A DNA stretch of 64,000 nucleotides, taken from contig URHW01000001.1 of NCBI GenBank assembly GCA_900547775.1, positions 372,001 through 436,000 on the forward strand, given 5' to 3'. The DNA comes from an uncultured Mycoplasmatota bacterium. GTDB lineage: Bacteria > Bacillota_I > Bacilli_A > RF39 > UBA660. A program made the position numbers and the translations under genes. The notes under the pieces were generated by a model that worked only from the letters and a program-made list of their open reading frames with translations, was not told the DNA's origin and did no database searches. Of the stretch, positions 43,528-51,766 are shown one piece after another; position 1 is the first letter of the stretch, and every line of letters starts with the position of its first letter.

Positions 43528-45175
43528 AGAAAGACAACTAATAGTAAAAACAGAGAGAATGATAGATGATCTAAAAGCAGTATGTGGTGAATATGGATTA
43601 TCTAACACAGGAAATGAATATAAGATTATTGCTGATTCATTCCTTTATAAATATTTAAATGATAAATTCTTGTATGAATTTAAAAGAGTAGATAAGAATT
43701 TATCTAAGACTTCTACAACTAAAGAGGTTGAGGAAGAAATAATGAAACTTACTCCTGCAGAAATGTCTAAATATAGATATGGTTTAGGAGCTAATGTAGC
43801 ATTTGTTAGAAAAGAATTTTTAGTAAGTTATTTATTTAATAATAAGAACTCCACAACACCAAAGTTTTATGAATTATTTGATAATGCTTTAGATGGTATT
43901 TCTAATGATAATATAGATATATTCTCAGTTAGAACAGGAAGTAAAGAAAAAATAAAATTGTTCAGTCCTATTTCTCAATATATAATTGAATCTAATAAGA
44001 AGAATGATTTTGCTAAAGCAATAATTGATAAACTAGTTGAATTTTCGTTTGATGAAGTGTTTGAAGAAAAATATGATTTCTTTGCTACAATATTTGAATA
44101 TTTAATTAAAGATTATAATAAAGATTTTGGTAAGTATGCAGAATACTATACACCTAACTCTATCGCTAGAATTATTGCTAAAATATTAGTGCCAGATACT
44201 GAAAAAGTAAGAAATGTATCAATATATGATCCATCAGCAGGATCTGGTACATTATTATTAGCACTTGCTCATGAAATAGGGGAAGAAGATTGTACACTAT
44301 ATACTCAAGATATTTCTCAAAAGTCTAACGAATTTTTAAGATTAAACCTTATATTAAATAATTTAGTACATTCTTTAGATAATGTTGTACACGGCAATAC
44401 ATTATTAAACCCGGCTCATTTAAATAAAGAAGGTAATAGATTAGCGCAATTTGACTATATTGTAAGTAATCCACCTTTTAAAACAGATTTTAGTGATTAT
44501 AGAGATAAACTAGAGGATGATAAATTTTCTGATAGATTCTTCGCTGGAATTCCTAACATTCCTAAGCAAAAAAAAGAAGATATGGCAATATATTTATTAT
44601 TTATTCAACATATTTTATATTCACTTAAAGAAAATGGAAAAGCAGCAATAGTAGTTCCTACAGGTTTCATTACAGCCAAAAAAGGAATTGAATATAAAAT
44701 TAGAAAGTATATAGTTGATAATCAATTTTTGACAGGTGTTATATCAATGCCAGCAAACATTTTTGCAACTACAAATACTAGTGTTTCAATATTATTTTTA
44801 GACAAATCAAAAAATAATGATATGATGATATTTTTAGATGCATCAAAATGTGGTGAAAAAATTAAAGATGGAAAAAATCAAAAAATAATTTTGAGGCCAA
44901 ATGAAACATCAAAAATTATAGATTATTTTTTGAATAAAACAGAAGAAGATAAGTTTAGTTCATATGTATCTTTAAATGACGTTAAGGGTAACAACTATTC
45001 TTTTTCAGCCGGTCAATATTTTGACGTTAAAATTGAATATGATGATATATCATCAGAAGAATTTTCAAAGAATATGATTAATTATAATAAAAAATTGGAT
45101 GAGTTGTTTTTGAATGATGAGAAGATTAAGGAAGAATTAAAACATTCTTTAGAGGTTTTATATAAAAATGACTAA
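43520..45175 (+). CDS. hsdM: Type I DNA methyltransferase subunit M
   Basis: 551 aa. N6-adenine methyltransferase with motif I DPSAGSGTLLLALAHEI and motif IV IVSNPPFKTDF; N-terminal helical HsdM domain and KYAEYYTPNSIARIIAKIL. With HsdS it methylates the recognition sequence and with HsdR cuts unmodified DNA. Overlaps hsdR and hsdS by 8 bp each. Confidence 0.95.
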   Translation: MDKERQLIVKTERMIDDLKAVCGEYGLSNTGNEYKIIADSFLYKYLNDKFLYEFKRVDKNLSKTSTTKEVEEEIMKLTPAEMSKYRYGLGANVAFVRKEFLVSYLFNNKNSTTPKFYELFDNALDGISNDNIDIFSVRTGSKEKIKLFSPISQYIIESNKKNDFAKAIIDKLVEFSFDEVFEEKYDFFATIFEYLIKDYNKDFGKYAEYYTPNSIARIIAKILVPDTEKVRNVSIYDPSAGSGTLLLALAHEIGEEDCTLYTQDISQKSNEFLRLNLILNNLVHSLDNVVHGNTLLNPAHLNKEGNRLAQFDYIVSNPPFKTDFSDYRDKLEDDKFSDRFFAGIPNIPKQKKEDMAIYLLFIQHILYSLKENGKAAIVVPTGFITAKKGIEYKIRKYIVDNQFLTGVISMPANIFATTNTSVSILFLDKSKNNDMMIFLDASKCGEKIKDGKNQKIILRPNETSKIIDYFLNKTEEDKFSSYVSLNDVKGNNYSFSAGQYFDVKIEYDDISSEEFSKNMINYNKKLDELFLNDEKIKEELKHSLEVLYKND

Positions 45176-46430
45176 ATTAATTGATATCATTGATAAATTT
45201 TATTCAGGTGATTGGGGTGAGTTAAATGCAACTCCTAATTCATCCTTACCAGTTAAATGTGTAAGAGGAGCTGATTTTGATAATTTATCTATAGAGTTTT
45301 TAGATGAGATTCCAGTTCGATTTATTAATGAAAAGAATAATTCTATACTTCCAGAAAATTCAATTATAATTGAAAAATCTGGAGGTTCCCCAACTCAATC
45401 CACCGGTAGAATTGTATTTGTGAGTTCAAATATCAAGAAAAAATGTGAAAATATTGTATGTTCAAATTTTTGCACTGCATTTACAGTAAAGAAAGAATGG
45501 GATCCATTCTTCGTTTATGAATATTTACAATTAATATATTATAGGGGTGTTTTCTTTAATTTTGAAAGTAAAACTTCTGGATTAAAAAATCTTCAATTAG
45601 ATGAAGCATTTAAAAAAATACCTGTGCCAAATATTTCTTTGCCTGAGCAACGAAGAATTTCAAAAATACTTTGGGATATCAGAGACAAACAAATTAATAA
45701 TTATTCGATTATTAATATGCTTGAAAAAATGGAAACAAGTATTTATGAAGAATGGTTTTTAAGATTTAATTTTGAGTATGAAGAAAACAAAAAATATAAA
45801 GATAATAATGGTTTATTTATATACAGTGATGAGTTGAAATACAATATTCCTGTTAATTGGGATGTAAAAAGAATATCCGACGTGATTAACACTAATCTTG
45901 GTGGTACACCTAATACTAGTGAAAAAAATTATTGGAATGGTGATATTCCTTGGATTAGTTCTGGAGAATTAGATTCCAATATTATTACTGATTCAATAAA
46001 AAAAATAACTGCGGAGGGAGTAGAAAATTCATCAACATATTTTGCTGATGAAGGTTCTGTATTGATTTCTCTTGTTCGTTATCTGAGAGTTTCAATATTG
46101 GGAATTCCTGCGTGCTTTAATCAATCCGTTGTTTCCTTATCTGAAAATGATATATTTAAGAAAGAATATATTTATCCATTTTTAAAAAAAATGTTGCCAA
46201 AGTTTATGGCCTTAAGAACAGGAAATCAACAACCTCATATAAACAAAGATATAGTAGATAAAGCGTATATTCTTTGTCCACCAAAAGAAATATTGGATAA
46301 ATATTACGGAATAACAAAGAAATATTATGAATTACATATTAATTTACATAAAGAAATAGTATTGCTAAATCAAATTAAAAAATACATATTGCCAATTCTA
46401 ATGAATAGTCAATTACAAATAGAAGATTAA
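45168..46430 (+). CDS. hsdS: Type I specificity subunit S
   Basis: 420 aa with two target-recognition domains: TRD1 about 1-160 (SGGSPTQSTGRIVFVS, LPEQRRISKILWDIRDKQI conserved spacer helix) and TRD2 about 220-400 (NIPVNWDVKRISDVINTNLGGTPNTSEKNYWNGDIPWISSGEL, QPHINKDIVDKAYILCPP). Complete two-TRD protein with no inverted-repeat partner genes nearby, so specificity does not appear phase-variable here. Confidence 0.93.
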   Translation: MTKLIDIIDKFYSGDWGELNATPNSSLPVKCVRGADFDNLSIEFLDEIPVRFINEKNNSILPENSIIIEKSGGSPTQSTGRIVFVSSNIKKKCENIVCSNFCTAFTVKKEWDPFFVYEYLQLIYYRGVFFNFESKTSGLKNLQLDEAFKKIPVPNISLPEQRRISKILWDIRDKQINNYSIINMLEKMETSIYEEWFLRFNFEYEENKKYKDNNGLFIYSDELKYNIPVNWDVKRISDVINTNLGGTPNTSEKNYWNGDIPWISSGELDSNIITDSIKKITAEGVENSSTYFADEGSVLISLVRYLRVSILGIPACFNQSVVSLSENDIFKKEYIYPFLKKMLPKFMALRTGNQQPHINKDIVDKAYILCPPKEILDKYYGITKKYYELHINLHKEIVLLNQIKKYILPILMNSQLQIED

Positions 46431-46477
46431 TTTCTTCTTTTTTTATAGTATAATAGTTAATTAATGAAGGTGATATA

Positions 46478-47389
46478 ATGAAATATACTGATAAGCAAAT
46501 AGGTAAAATATTAAATGTACAAGAATTTGTAGCAATGTCTAACACATTATCTAAAGTTTATCTTGGTTTTGAAAACAAAGAATACTTTATTGATACATTT
46601 ACAGATAGAGATAGAATATATAGAATATACTGCGCATCAATATATAACTTAATTAAAGCTGTACAAGATTCTAAAGAGTATTTTATTAATACAAAAAAAT
46701 ATGAAGAATTTGAAAAGATGATCAATCAAGAATTTATTGCAAATGATAATAAATATTATAAAAAGGAAAATTATAAGGCAACTTTATTTAAAATAATTGA
46801 AACTATAAGACATCAAGTAAATCATTCACTAAAAGATGATGAAGATAATAATATTTTATTTGCAGCATACATAGACTTTGAAATATTAGAAAATTTAAGA
46901 TTTATTATTAATGACATTTTTAGTGAAGTTTATAATCAAATTGATAAATCAAAAATAAAAGAGCTTATTTTAAATAAGCCCAAAATAAAATATTCAATGG
47001 ATAAATTGTCAAATAAAGTTGATGAATTGAAACTAAGAATACCAGAAAATGAAAATAGATTAAATGGAGTATTTAAAAAGGATAATGAAAGATCATTAGA
47101 ATTGTTTGATCAATTATTTAATGGTAGTAATTTATATGATTTATTTATGAAAGATTCAGAGGCAATTAATCGATTTGATTCTGCTGATAAAGAAATACAA
47201 GAATCATTGAATAGGGTAGAAGAATATATTAATAGTAATGGTACAGATTTAGAAAAAGAAGCGTTTAAAATTTATAAAGAGTTTATGGGAAATGATGAAG
47301 AAGTAAGTATAAAGGATACGACTAAAAATATTGAAGAGATGAAAGCAAGATTGGAAAAATTAGTAGAAAAGAATAATAAAAATGATTAA
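46478..47389 (+). CDS. HEPN-like protein downstream of type I RM
   Basis: 303 aa, helical, with ETIRHQVNHSLKD containing Arg111-x4-His116, the HEPN RNase signature, in a helix followed by a second long helix. The C-terminal half is a Glu/Lys coiled coil. HEPN RNases are known partners of RM loci (PrrC-type anticodon nucleases guard type I RM), but this is not PrrC: no ATPase is present. It has its own TATAAT box (about 46448) 48 bp after hsdS. Possible suicide RNase or antitoxin-less guard; family not recognised. Confidence 0.6.
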   Translation: MKYTDKQIGKILNVQEFVAMSNTLSKVYLGFENKEYFIDTFTDRDRIYRIYCASIYNLIKAVQDSKEYFINTKKYEEFEKMINQEFIANDNKYYKKENYKATLFKIIETIRHQVNHSLKDDEDNNILFAAYIDFEILENLRFIINDIFSEVYNQIDKSKIKELILNKPKIKYSMDKLSNKVDELKLRIPENENRLNGVFKKDNERSLELFDQLFNGSNLYDLFMKDSEAINRFDSADKEIQESLNRVEEYINSNGTDLEKEAFKIYKEFMGNDEEVSIKDTTKNIEEMKARLEKLVEKNNKND

Positions 47390-47765
47390 TTTTTAGGTAC
47401 GTAATTAGATGCGTAAAGTACCTAAAAACGTATAAATTTGAATAAACCCAAATAAACTGATATGTACATAAAACCTTATAAATAAAGGGTTTTATATATT
47501 TTATAAATATTGACAATATGGAACTCAGTCACCCCCTGAAGAGAGCGAAAGCTCTCGTTTTTGTTTATATTAAAGGGTTTTAGAACCATTAAGTAATTTT
47601 AGGTACAAAAAATATAGTTTTAATAACAGTTCGTTGAGAAAAAGTGTCAAATGTTGCAAAAATTTTCAAATTTTAACAATGAACGGATAGAATATAAATG
47701 ATTCATATGAACAAAAAATAATATTACTCCGGGAATGGTATAATCTATATATGAAGGTGATAACT
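47390..47765. other. Junction of elements B and C (376 bp without a gene)
   Basis: Holds TAGGTAC (47394), TAGATGC (47406, 12 bp later) and inverted GTACCTA (47418), then CCCCCTGAA + GAGAGC-GAAA-GCTCTC hairpin (47532-47556) with T5, the shared TTTGTTTATnTTAAAGGG, a TAGGTAC (47600), and a promoter-like TATAAT near 47741. No coding potential seen. Confidence 0.7.
47532..47566 (+). promoter_or_regulatory. Attachment junction B/C with terminator hairpin
   Basis: CCCCCTGAA (47532-47540), GAGAGC-GAAA-GCTCTC, GTTTTTGTTTAT. Same layout as the other junctions. Confidence 0.75.
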
Positions 47766-48238
47766 ATGCAAATTATAGAAGCTATTGAAAAATGGAATAT
47801 TAGTGAAAAATAATAAGATAACTTATTCAAGATGGAAAAATTAGGGGGTGCTGAAATATTAGGTACAACATGGAATATTCCGGATGATATTAATAAGTTA
47901 ATTGATAAAAGTGAAATATCTGAATGGAATATTAAAAGATTATATCAATTAGTTTTATGAAACTGCTGGAAGAGATTATTAATGGAGCACATCATAGATC
48001 ACTACAATATGTAAAAGTTCCAGAACTAATGGAAAAACTAATAATGAATTACGATGAATGGGACAAATATTATTCAATATTAAGAGCAACATTATTACAT
48101 GAGGAATTGTTTAAGAGCCATCTTTTCATTGATGGAGATGGTAAGACATCTAGATTAATAATGAATACGGAATTAATGAGAAGTGAATATGTACCAGTTA
48201 TTATTAAAAAAGATAATAGATTAAAAAATGTGATATAA
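47766..48238 (+). pseudogene. Remnant of an HTH + Fic-domain locus
   Basis: 47766-47960 reads MQIIEAIEKWNISEK**DNLFKMEKLGGAEILGTTWNIPDDINK, an HTH (EKWNISER...) of the kind found beside Fic genes, with two stops. 47957-48238 encodes 93 aa with HLFIDGDGKTSRLIMN, a Fic motif (HxFx[D/E]GNGRxxR) with Asn changed to Asp. The N-terminal half of the Fic fold is missing. An inactive Fic AMP-transferase relic. Confidence 0.7.
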
Positions 48239-48270
48239 TAATAAGCAATCGTTTTTAGGTAGGTGAGATT

Positions 48271-49533
48271 GTGGGAAAATTAAAAATATTTTTTATAAAA
48301 AATAGGTGTAAAAAAATAGCAAGACATAAAGCACGTAAGAAAAAAAGAAAACCTAATAAAAGATTAAACAAAAGGATAGAACTATCAAACTCACAATTAG
48401 TTTTAAAGAAAGATAATTTCTATAAAAAACCAACAATATGTAATAGAGAAAAAACTGTTATTGAAATCCCGTCTAGATTTAATCTTATTAACAATCCTGT
48501 AGAATCATTAAATACTTTGAAAGAAATAAATTATGCTTTTGAGCAAAGTAAAAGTAAAGAGATAAACTTTGATTATAGTAAATGTTATGATTTAGGATTA
48601 GACGCGTCAGTTATATGTGATCTTTTAGTGTTCAATGGTAAATCTTACAGAAAAAGTTGTAATAAAAAAGTTAAGTTATCTGGGAATATGCCACATGGAT
48701 ATGTCGCTGGTGAAATATTTTGCAATAGCGGATTACTAAGGCATTTAAAATTATTTAATTTAGAAGATAAATTAGTCGAAAGGTTAGATCCGTTTGAGCT
48801 TGAAAAAGATGTAAATACCGCAACAAATAAGACTATTACTTATTATAATAAATGTTTGCAAAGATATAACATAGAGCTTAATTCAAAAGGGGTAGACTAC
48901 ATGAATAGTCTTGTTGGTGAAATTATTGGAAATGCTAATGAGCATAGTGGAAAAAATGGTGAGTGGTATGTAAGTGGACATTTTTCTCAAGCAAGTGGAA
49001 ATTTACAATATGGTAGAGGTAGTTTGGTATTTATTAGTATTGGAAATACTATATATGAAAATTTAAAGCATAATACAAAAAGTGATTTGACATTAAAAAA
49101 ATTAGAGACGCATTTGAAATATCATAAACCTTTATTTGATTTTGCTTGGAATGAAGAGGGATCATTGACTGTACTCGGATTACAGTATAAAATAAGTAGC
49201 GTTACGGATGAGGAACATCCCGATCGTGGAACAGGAACGATTCAATTTATTGATAGTTTTAGTAAGCTTGGTAGTAAAATAGAGGGTGATATTCCTAAAA
49301 TGGCTATTTTGTCTGGAAGTACACATATTTTATTTGATGGAACATATAATTTAAAAGAAAAAAATATAGATAATACGTCAGTCAAAACTATTGCTTTTAA
49401 TAAAGATAATGATATAAAAAAGAAACCAGATTCAAAATATGTTAAAATACTTAATAATAGATTTCCTGGTGTTATTATATCTACAAATTTTTATGTCGAT
49501 AGTAGATATTTGAAAAAAAAGGAGGAAGATTAA
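48271..49533 (+). CDS. GHKL-type ATPase, first gene of a three-gene candidate defence operon
   Basis: 420 aa from GTG 48271 (AGGTGAG upstream). Very basic N-terminus (residues 10-36, Lys/Arg-rich), then a STAS-like region (about 95-170) and a GHKL ATP-binding fold: N-box EIIGNANEHS (217-226) and G-box HPDRGTGTIQFIDSF (316-330). Histidine kinase and anti-sigma (SpoIIAB-like) proteins share these boxes, but there is no H-box phospho-acceptor. Next gene, a DUF4325 STAS-like protein, starts one base after its stop. Members of this pairing occur in uncharacterised accessory loci; the role is unknown. Confidence 0.75.
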   Translation: MGKLKIFFIKNRCKKIARHKARKKKRKPNKRLNKRIELSNSQLVLKKDNFYKKPTICNREKTVIEIPSRFNLINNPVESLNTLKEINYAFEQSKSKEINFDYSKCYDLGLDASVICDLLVFNGKSYRKSCNKKVKLSGNMPHGYVAGEIFCNSGLLRHLKLFNLEDKLVERLDPFELEKDVNTATNKTITYYNKCLQRYNIELNSKGVDYMNSLVGEIIGNANEHSGKNGEWYVSGHFSQASGNLQYGRGSLVFISIGNTIYENLKHNTKSDLTLKKLETHLKYHKPLFDFAWNEEGSLTVLGLQYKISSVTDEEHPDRGTGTIQFIDSFSKLGSKIEGDIPKMAILSGSTHILFDGTYNLKEKNIDNTSVKTIAFNKDNDIKKKPDSKYVKILNNRFPGVIISTNFYVDSRYLKKKEED

Positions 49534-49860
49534 ATGGAAAATATAAATGTAATGGATTATGATAAGAAAATGAAAGACATGCTTGTTTTATCTGGGAGAG
49601 AATTAGGGTATCAAATAAGAACAAAAATGAATCTGGATAAGGTTGATATGGATGATAAGAAGTATAAAATTATATTTCCTAAAAATATTATTTCAATATC
49701 AACGTCATTCTTTTTAGCTTTATTTGGTGAAAGTGTAAGAAAATGTGGAAATAAAGAAGAATTCCTAAATAAATATAACTTTGATTGTAATCAAAATATG
49801 ATGCTTAATATAAACGATGGAATAATTGATGCTTTAAATAATGTGGATGGTTTATCATAA
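49534..49860 (+). CDS. DUF4325 STAS-like protein
   Basis: 108 aa. NVMDYDKKMKDMLVLSGRELGYQIRTKM and IIFPKNIISISTSFFLALFGESVRKCGN match the DUF4325 pattern (strand, Ser/Thr-rich loop S-I-S-T-S-F, helix F-x-x-x-L), a small STAS-like domain often paired with GHKL ATPases. By analogy with SpoIIAA/SpoIIAB, the loop Ser could be the partner kinase's target; that is inference. Stop and next start overlap as TAATG. Confidence 0.75.
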   Translation: MENINVMDYDKKMKDMLVLSGRELGYQIRTKMNLDKVDMDDKKYKIIFPKNIISISTSFFLALFGESVRKCGNKEEFLNKYNFDCNQNMMLNINDGIIDALNNVDGLS

Positions 49861-50444
49861 TGAATACACCAGTAGTAGTTTGCGGTAATAACACATTAGA
49901 TACTATATCAAATGTTCTTACATTGATAGTTGGTATAATAAATTTAGCATTTATTGTATATGTATATTTGCGAGATAAAAAAGAAAATAAAGAAAAAGAA
50001 ATAAGTAAAGCACAATTAGAAAAGGAAAAGCAGGAACTTGAGTATAAATATAATTGGTATAAAATGATAAATGTTTCAGATAGAATTAATACATTAAATA
50101 AATTATTAAGCATGACAAAAAATGCTTATAATAATATAATAAATTGTGAAGACGATTCGTTGGAGTATAGAAAGCAAATGATGGATGAGGAAACACTTAA
50201 AATTAATATGTTGTTTGTAAGTGAAAAAAATAATTATAATTACGTATTAAAAAGTTTGAATAATAATGAAAATATTGAATTAACTAAATTATATAATGAA
50301 TTTCAGGAACTGTATTTAAATATATTGGAATCAGCTGTTTTAAAAAAACAGGTGGATTACTCTAACTTACAGATGAGTTTGTCAAAAATAGTTGCAAAAT
50401 ACTATGGTTTGGGACACGATATATTATTAAATAAAAAAGCTTAG
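49860..50444 (+). CDS. Membrane-anchored coiled-coil protein, third gene of the operon
   Basis: 194 aa. One N-terminal transmembrane helix (about 15-38: ISNVLTLIVGIINLAFIVYVYL), then a charged coiled coil (KKENKEKEISKAQLEKEKQELEYKY) and a helical cytoplasmic domain. ATG shares a base with the DUF4325 stop, so it is translationally coupled. Not recognised. In other defence operons a membrane protein of this type is the effector; here that is inference. Confidence 0.7.
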   Translation: MNTPVVVCGNNTLDTISNVLTLIVGIINLAFIVYVYLRDKKENKEKEISKAQLEKEKQELEYKYNWYKMINVSDRINTLNKLLSMTKNAYNNIINCEDDSLEYRKQMMDEETLKINMLFVSEKNNYNYVLKSLNNNENIELTKLYNEFQELYLNILESAVLKKQVDYSNLQMSLSKIVAKYYGLGHDILLNKKA

Positions 50445-50680
50445 TCATCTTCTAAGTTATCTATAATAGAAATAACAGAGTCGATGGTGGCGCTGACATA
50501 TGAAAGTATGTATTTGCTGTTTCCTCAATTTTTATATGTTCTAAATAATTTGCAACTAATGTGACATTAGCACTATTGTTAATAAGTAGCGATGCACACG
50601 AATGTCTAAAATTATGAATCATAATAACTTTTAAACAGTTAGAGAATCTATTTTAGTTTTTCTAAGATATATATTAGAAT
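50445..50680 (-). pseudogene. Integrase C-terminal remnant of element C
   Basis: Minus strand reads VIMIHNFRHSCASLLINNSANVTLVANYLEHIKIEETANTYFHMS, then after a frameshift SATIDSVISIIDNLEDD. It aligns with HDFRHSCASLLI...HSKIDETLNTYSHMY of the integrase at 34036; catalytic HDFR has become HNFR. Upstream parts are deleted. The ~190 bp up to 50870 holds a gene tail (plus-strand ...KQAELKCKNKKVRD) and a terminator-like AT-rich stretch. Confidence 0.85.
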
Positions 50681-50870
50681 TAGCTAGAGCATATATGAGA
50701 ATAGAAATTTAAAAATAACTATCATCTAATTTGAAGGATAATACAGTAGAAACGCTTATAAAACAAGCAGAATTAAAATGCAAAAATAAAAAAGTAAGAG
50801 ATTAATTTTCTGCTTTTTTGTTTTCAAATTATTTGTGATATAATATTAGTTAAATTTAGGGGGAAATAAT

Positions 50871-51566
50871 ATGTATAAGGATATAGAAGAAATCTATAAG
50901 AAGAAAAGCCCATATAATATAATTAAAAAATGGACGTTTTGGATATATGTTGTATTTATATTTATTTCATTAGTTTTCAATTTTCTAAATAAAATAGTAC
51001 CAATGATCTTAGTATTTATAGCTATGTTATTAATTATGAAAGTTGTAAGTGAAAAGGTATTAAATACAAAATTACATTTAAGCATAGGTAAAAAACAGGA
51101 TAATGGATTAACATTACAAATAATTATTAGAAATGCTGAAAAAGAACTATTTAAAGATTACTTTATAAAAAAAAATATGTATAATGAAAAAACACTTTTA
51201 TGCATAATTAATCACTATAGGAATATGATTAAAAATAAAATAGTTGGAGGTAATTTGTTAGCGATATTATCAATAGCTATTCCAGCAATACTTTCAGTTT
51301 ATACTAAAGATGGATTTGACTTTAATGGTTTGGCAATTGCACTACCATATCTAATAAGTTTTAGTATCGTAATAATAATGTTATATTTTTCATATAGTCA
51401 ATTTATAGAAGCAAAGAAATTTTTAAAAGGTGAAGATGGCATGATTGAAAGATTAGAAGAAATATTTAGTGAATTATATATTGAATGTATTAATACAAAT
51501 ATTGTGGATAAAAAGAAAGAATCCAAAAAACAAGTTAAGAAAAAATCAAAGACATCCAAAAAGTAA
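50871..51566 (+). CDS. Unknown membrane protein of element C
   Basis: 231 aa with two pairs of hydrophobic helices (about 24-62 and 124-175) and a strongly basic C-terminus (KKKESKKQVKKKSKTSKK). TAGGGGGAA ribosome site and TATAAT near 50839. Not recognised. Stands alone near the right end of element C. Confidence 0.6.
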   Translation: MYKDIEEIYKKKSPYNIIKKWTFWIYVVFIFISLVFNFLNKIVPMILVFIAMLLIMKVVSEKVLNTKLHLSIGKKQDNGLTLQIIIRNAEKELFKDYFIKKNMYNEKTLLCIINHYRNMIKNKIVGGNLLAILSIAIPAILSVYTKDGFDFNGLAIALPYLISFSIVIIMLYFSYSQFIEAKKFLKGEDGMIERLEEIFSELYIECINTNIVDKKKESKKQVKKKSKTSKK

Positions 51567-51766
51567 TTGGTGTCTTTTTTAGATACAATTTAGGTACAAA
51601 AATACTAAAAAGCCACGGTAAATGACGATTTATGCCAATATAAAAAGGCCAATAAATAAAGGTTTTAACATAATTTGCTCTCTTCAGTTAGAAGAGAGCA
51701 GGCCCCTCTGAAGAGAACGAAAACTCTTGCTTTTTATAGTATAATCATTTATTAAGAGGTGATAAT
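51567..51766. other. Right end of element C and old chromosomal junction
   Basis: Contains TAGATAC/TAGGTAC (51580/51591), a GCTCTCTTC-agtta-GAAGAGAGC hairpin (51677-51699), CCCCTCTGAA (51703-51712), an AAGAG...CTCTT hairpin with GCTTTTTAT tail (probably the native terminator of the small RNA now starting at 18055), and the promoter/ribosome site of the next, broken gene. Confidence 0.6.

Larger units (their letters stand above)
28391..47536. mobile_element. Integrated element B (19.1 kb), mobilizable defence element
   Basis: Bounded by CCCCCTGAA hairpins at 28386 and 47532, each with adjacent TAGGTAC repeats (28454/28466; 47394/47406). Core on the minus strand: integrase, MobV relaxase, HEPN-like protein, RepA-like ATPase, 78-aa and 72-aa proteins, divergent repressor. 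Cargo: AbiE, nuclease-nSTAND + OLD, GIY-YIG + type I RM + HEPN. MobV but no mating-pair genes makes it an integrative mobilizable element. Unlike in A, 5.6 kb of cargo lies between the left end and the integrase. Confidence 0.75.
47537..51708. mobile_element. Element C remnant (4.2 kb)
   Basis: Bounded by the hairpin junction at 47532 and a diverged one at 51703 (CCCCTCTGAA). TAGGTAC sites are at 47600 (left) and 51580/51591 (right). The integrase is reduced to a C-terminal fragment and no RepA or relaxase survives, so it is immobile alone. The intact GHKL/DUF4325/membrane operon and a 231-aa membrane protein remain. Confidence 0.65.

Noticed and set aside
51677..51699. Strong hairpin GCTCTCTTC/GAAGAGAGC as a fifth attachment junction
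   Set aside because: It lacks CCCCCTGAA before it and GAAA in the loop; it is more likely a terminator or part of the right end of element C.
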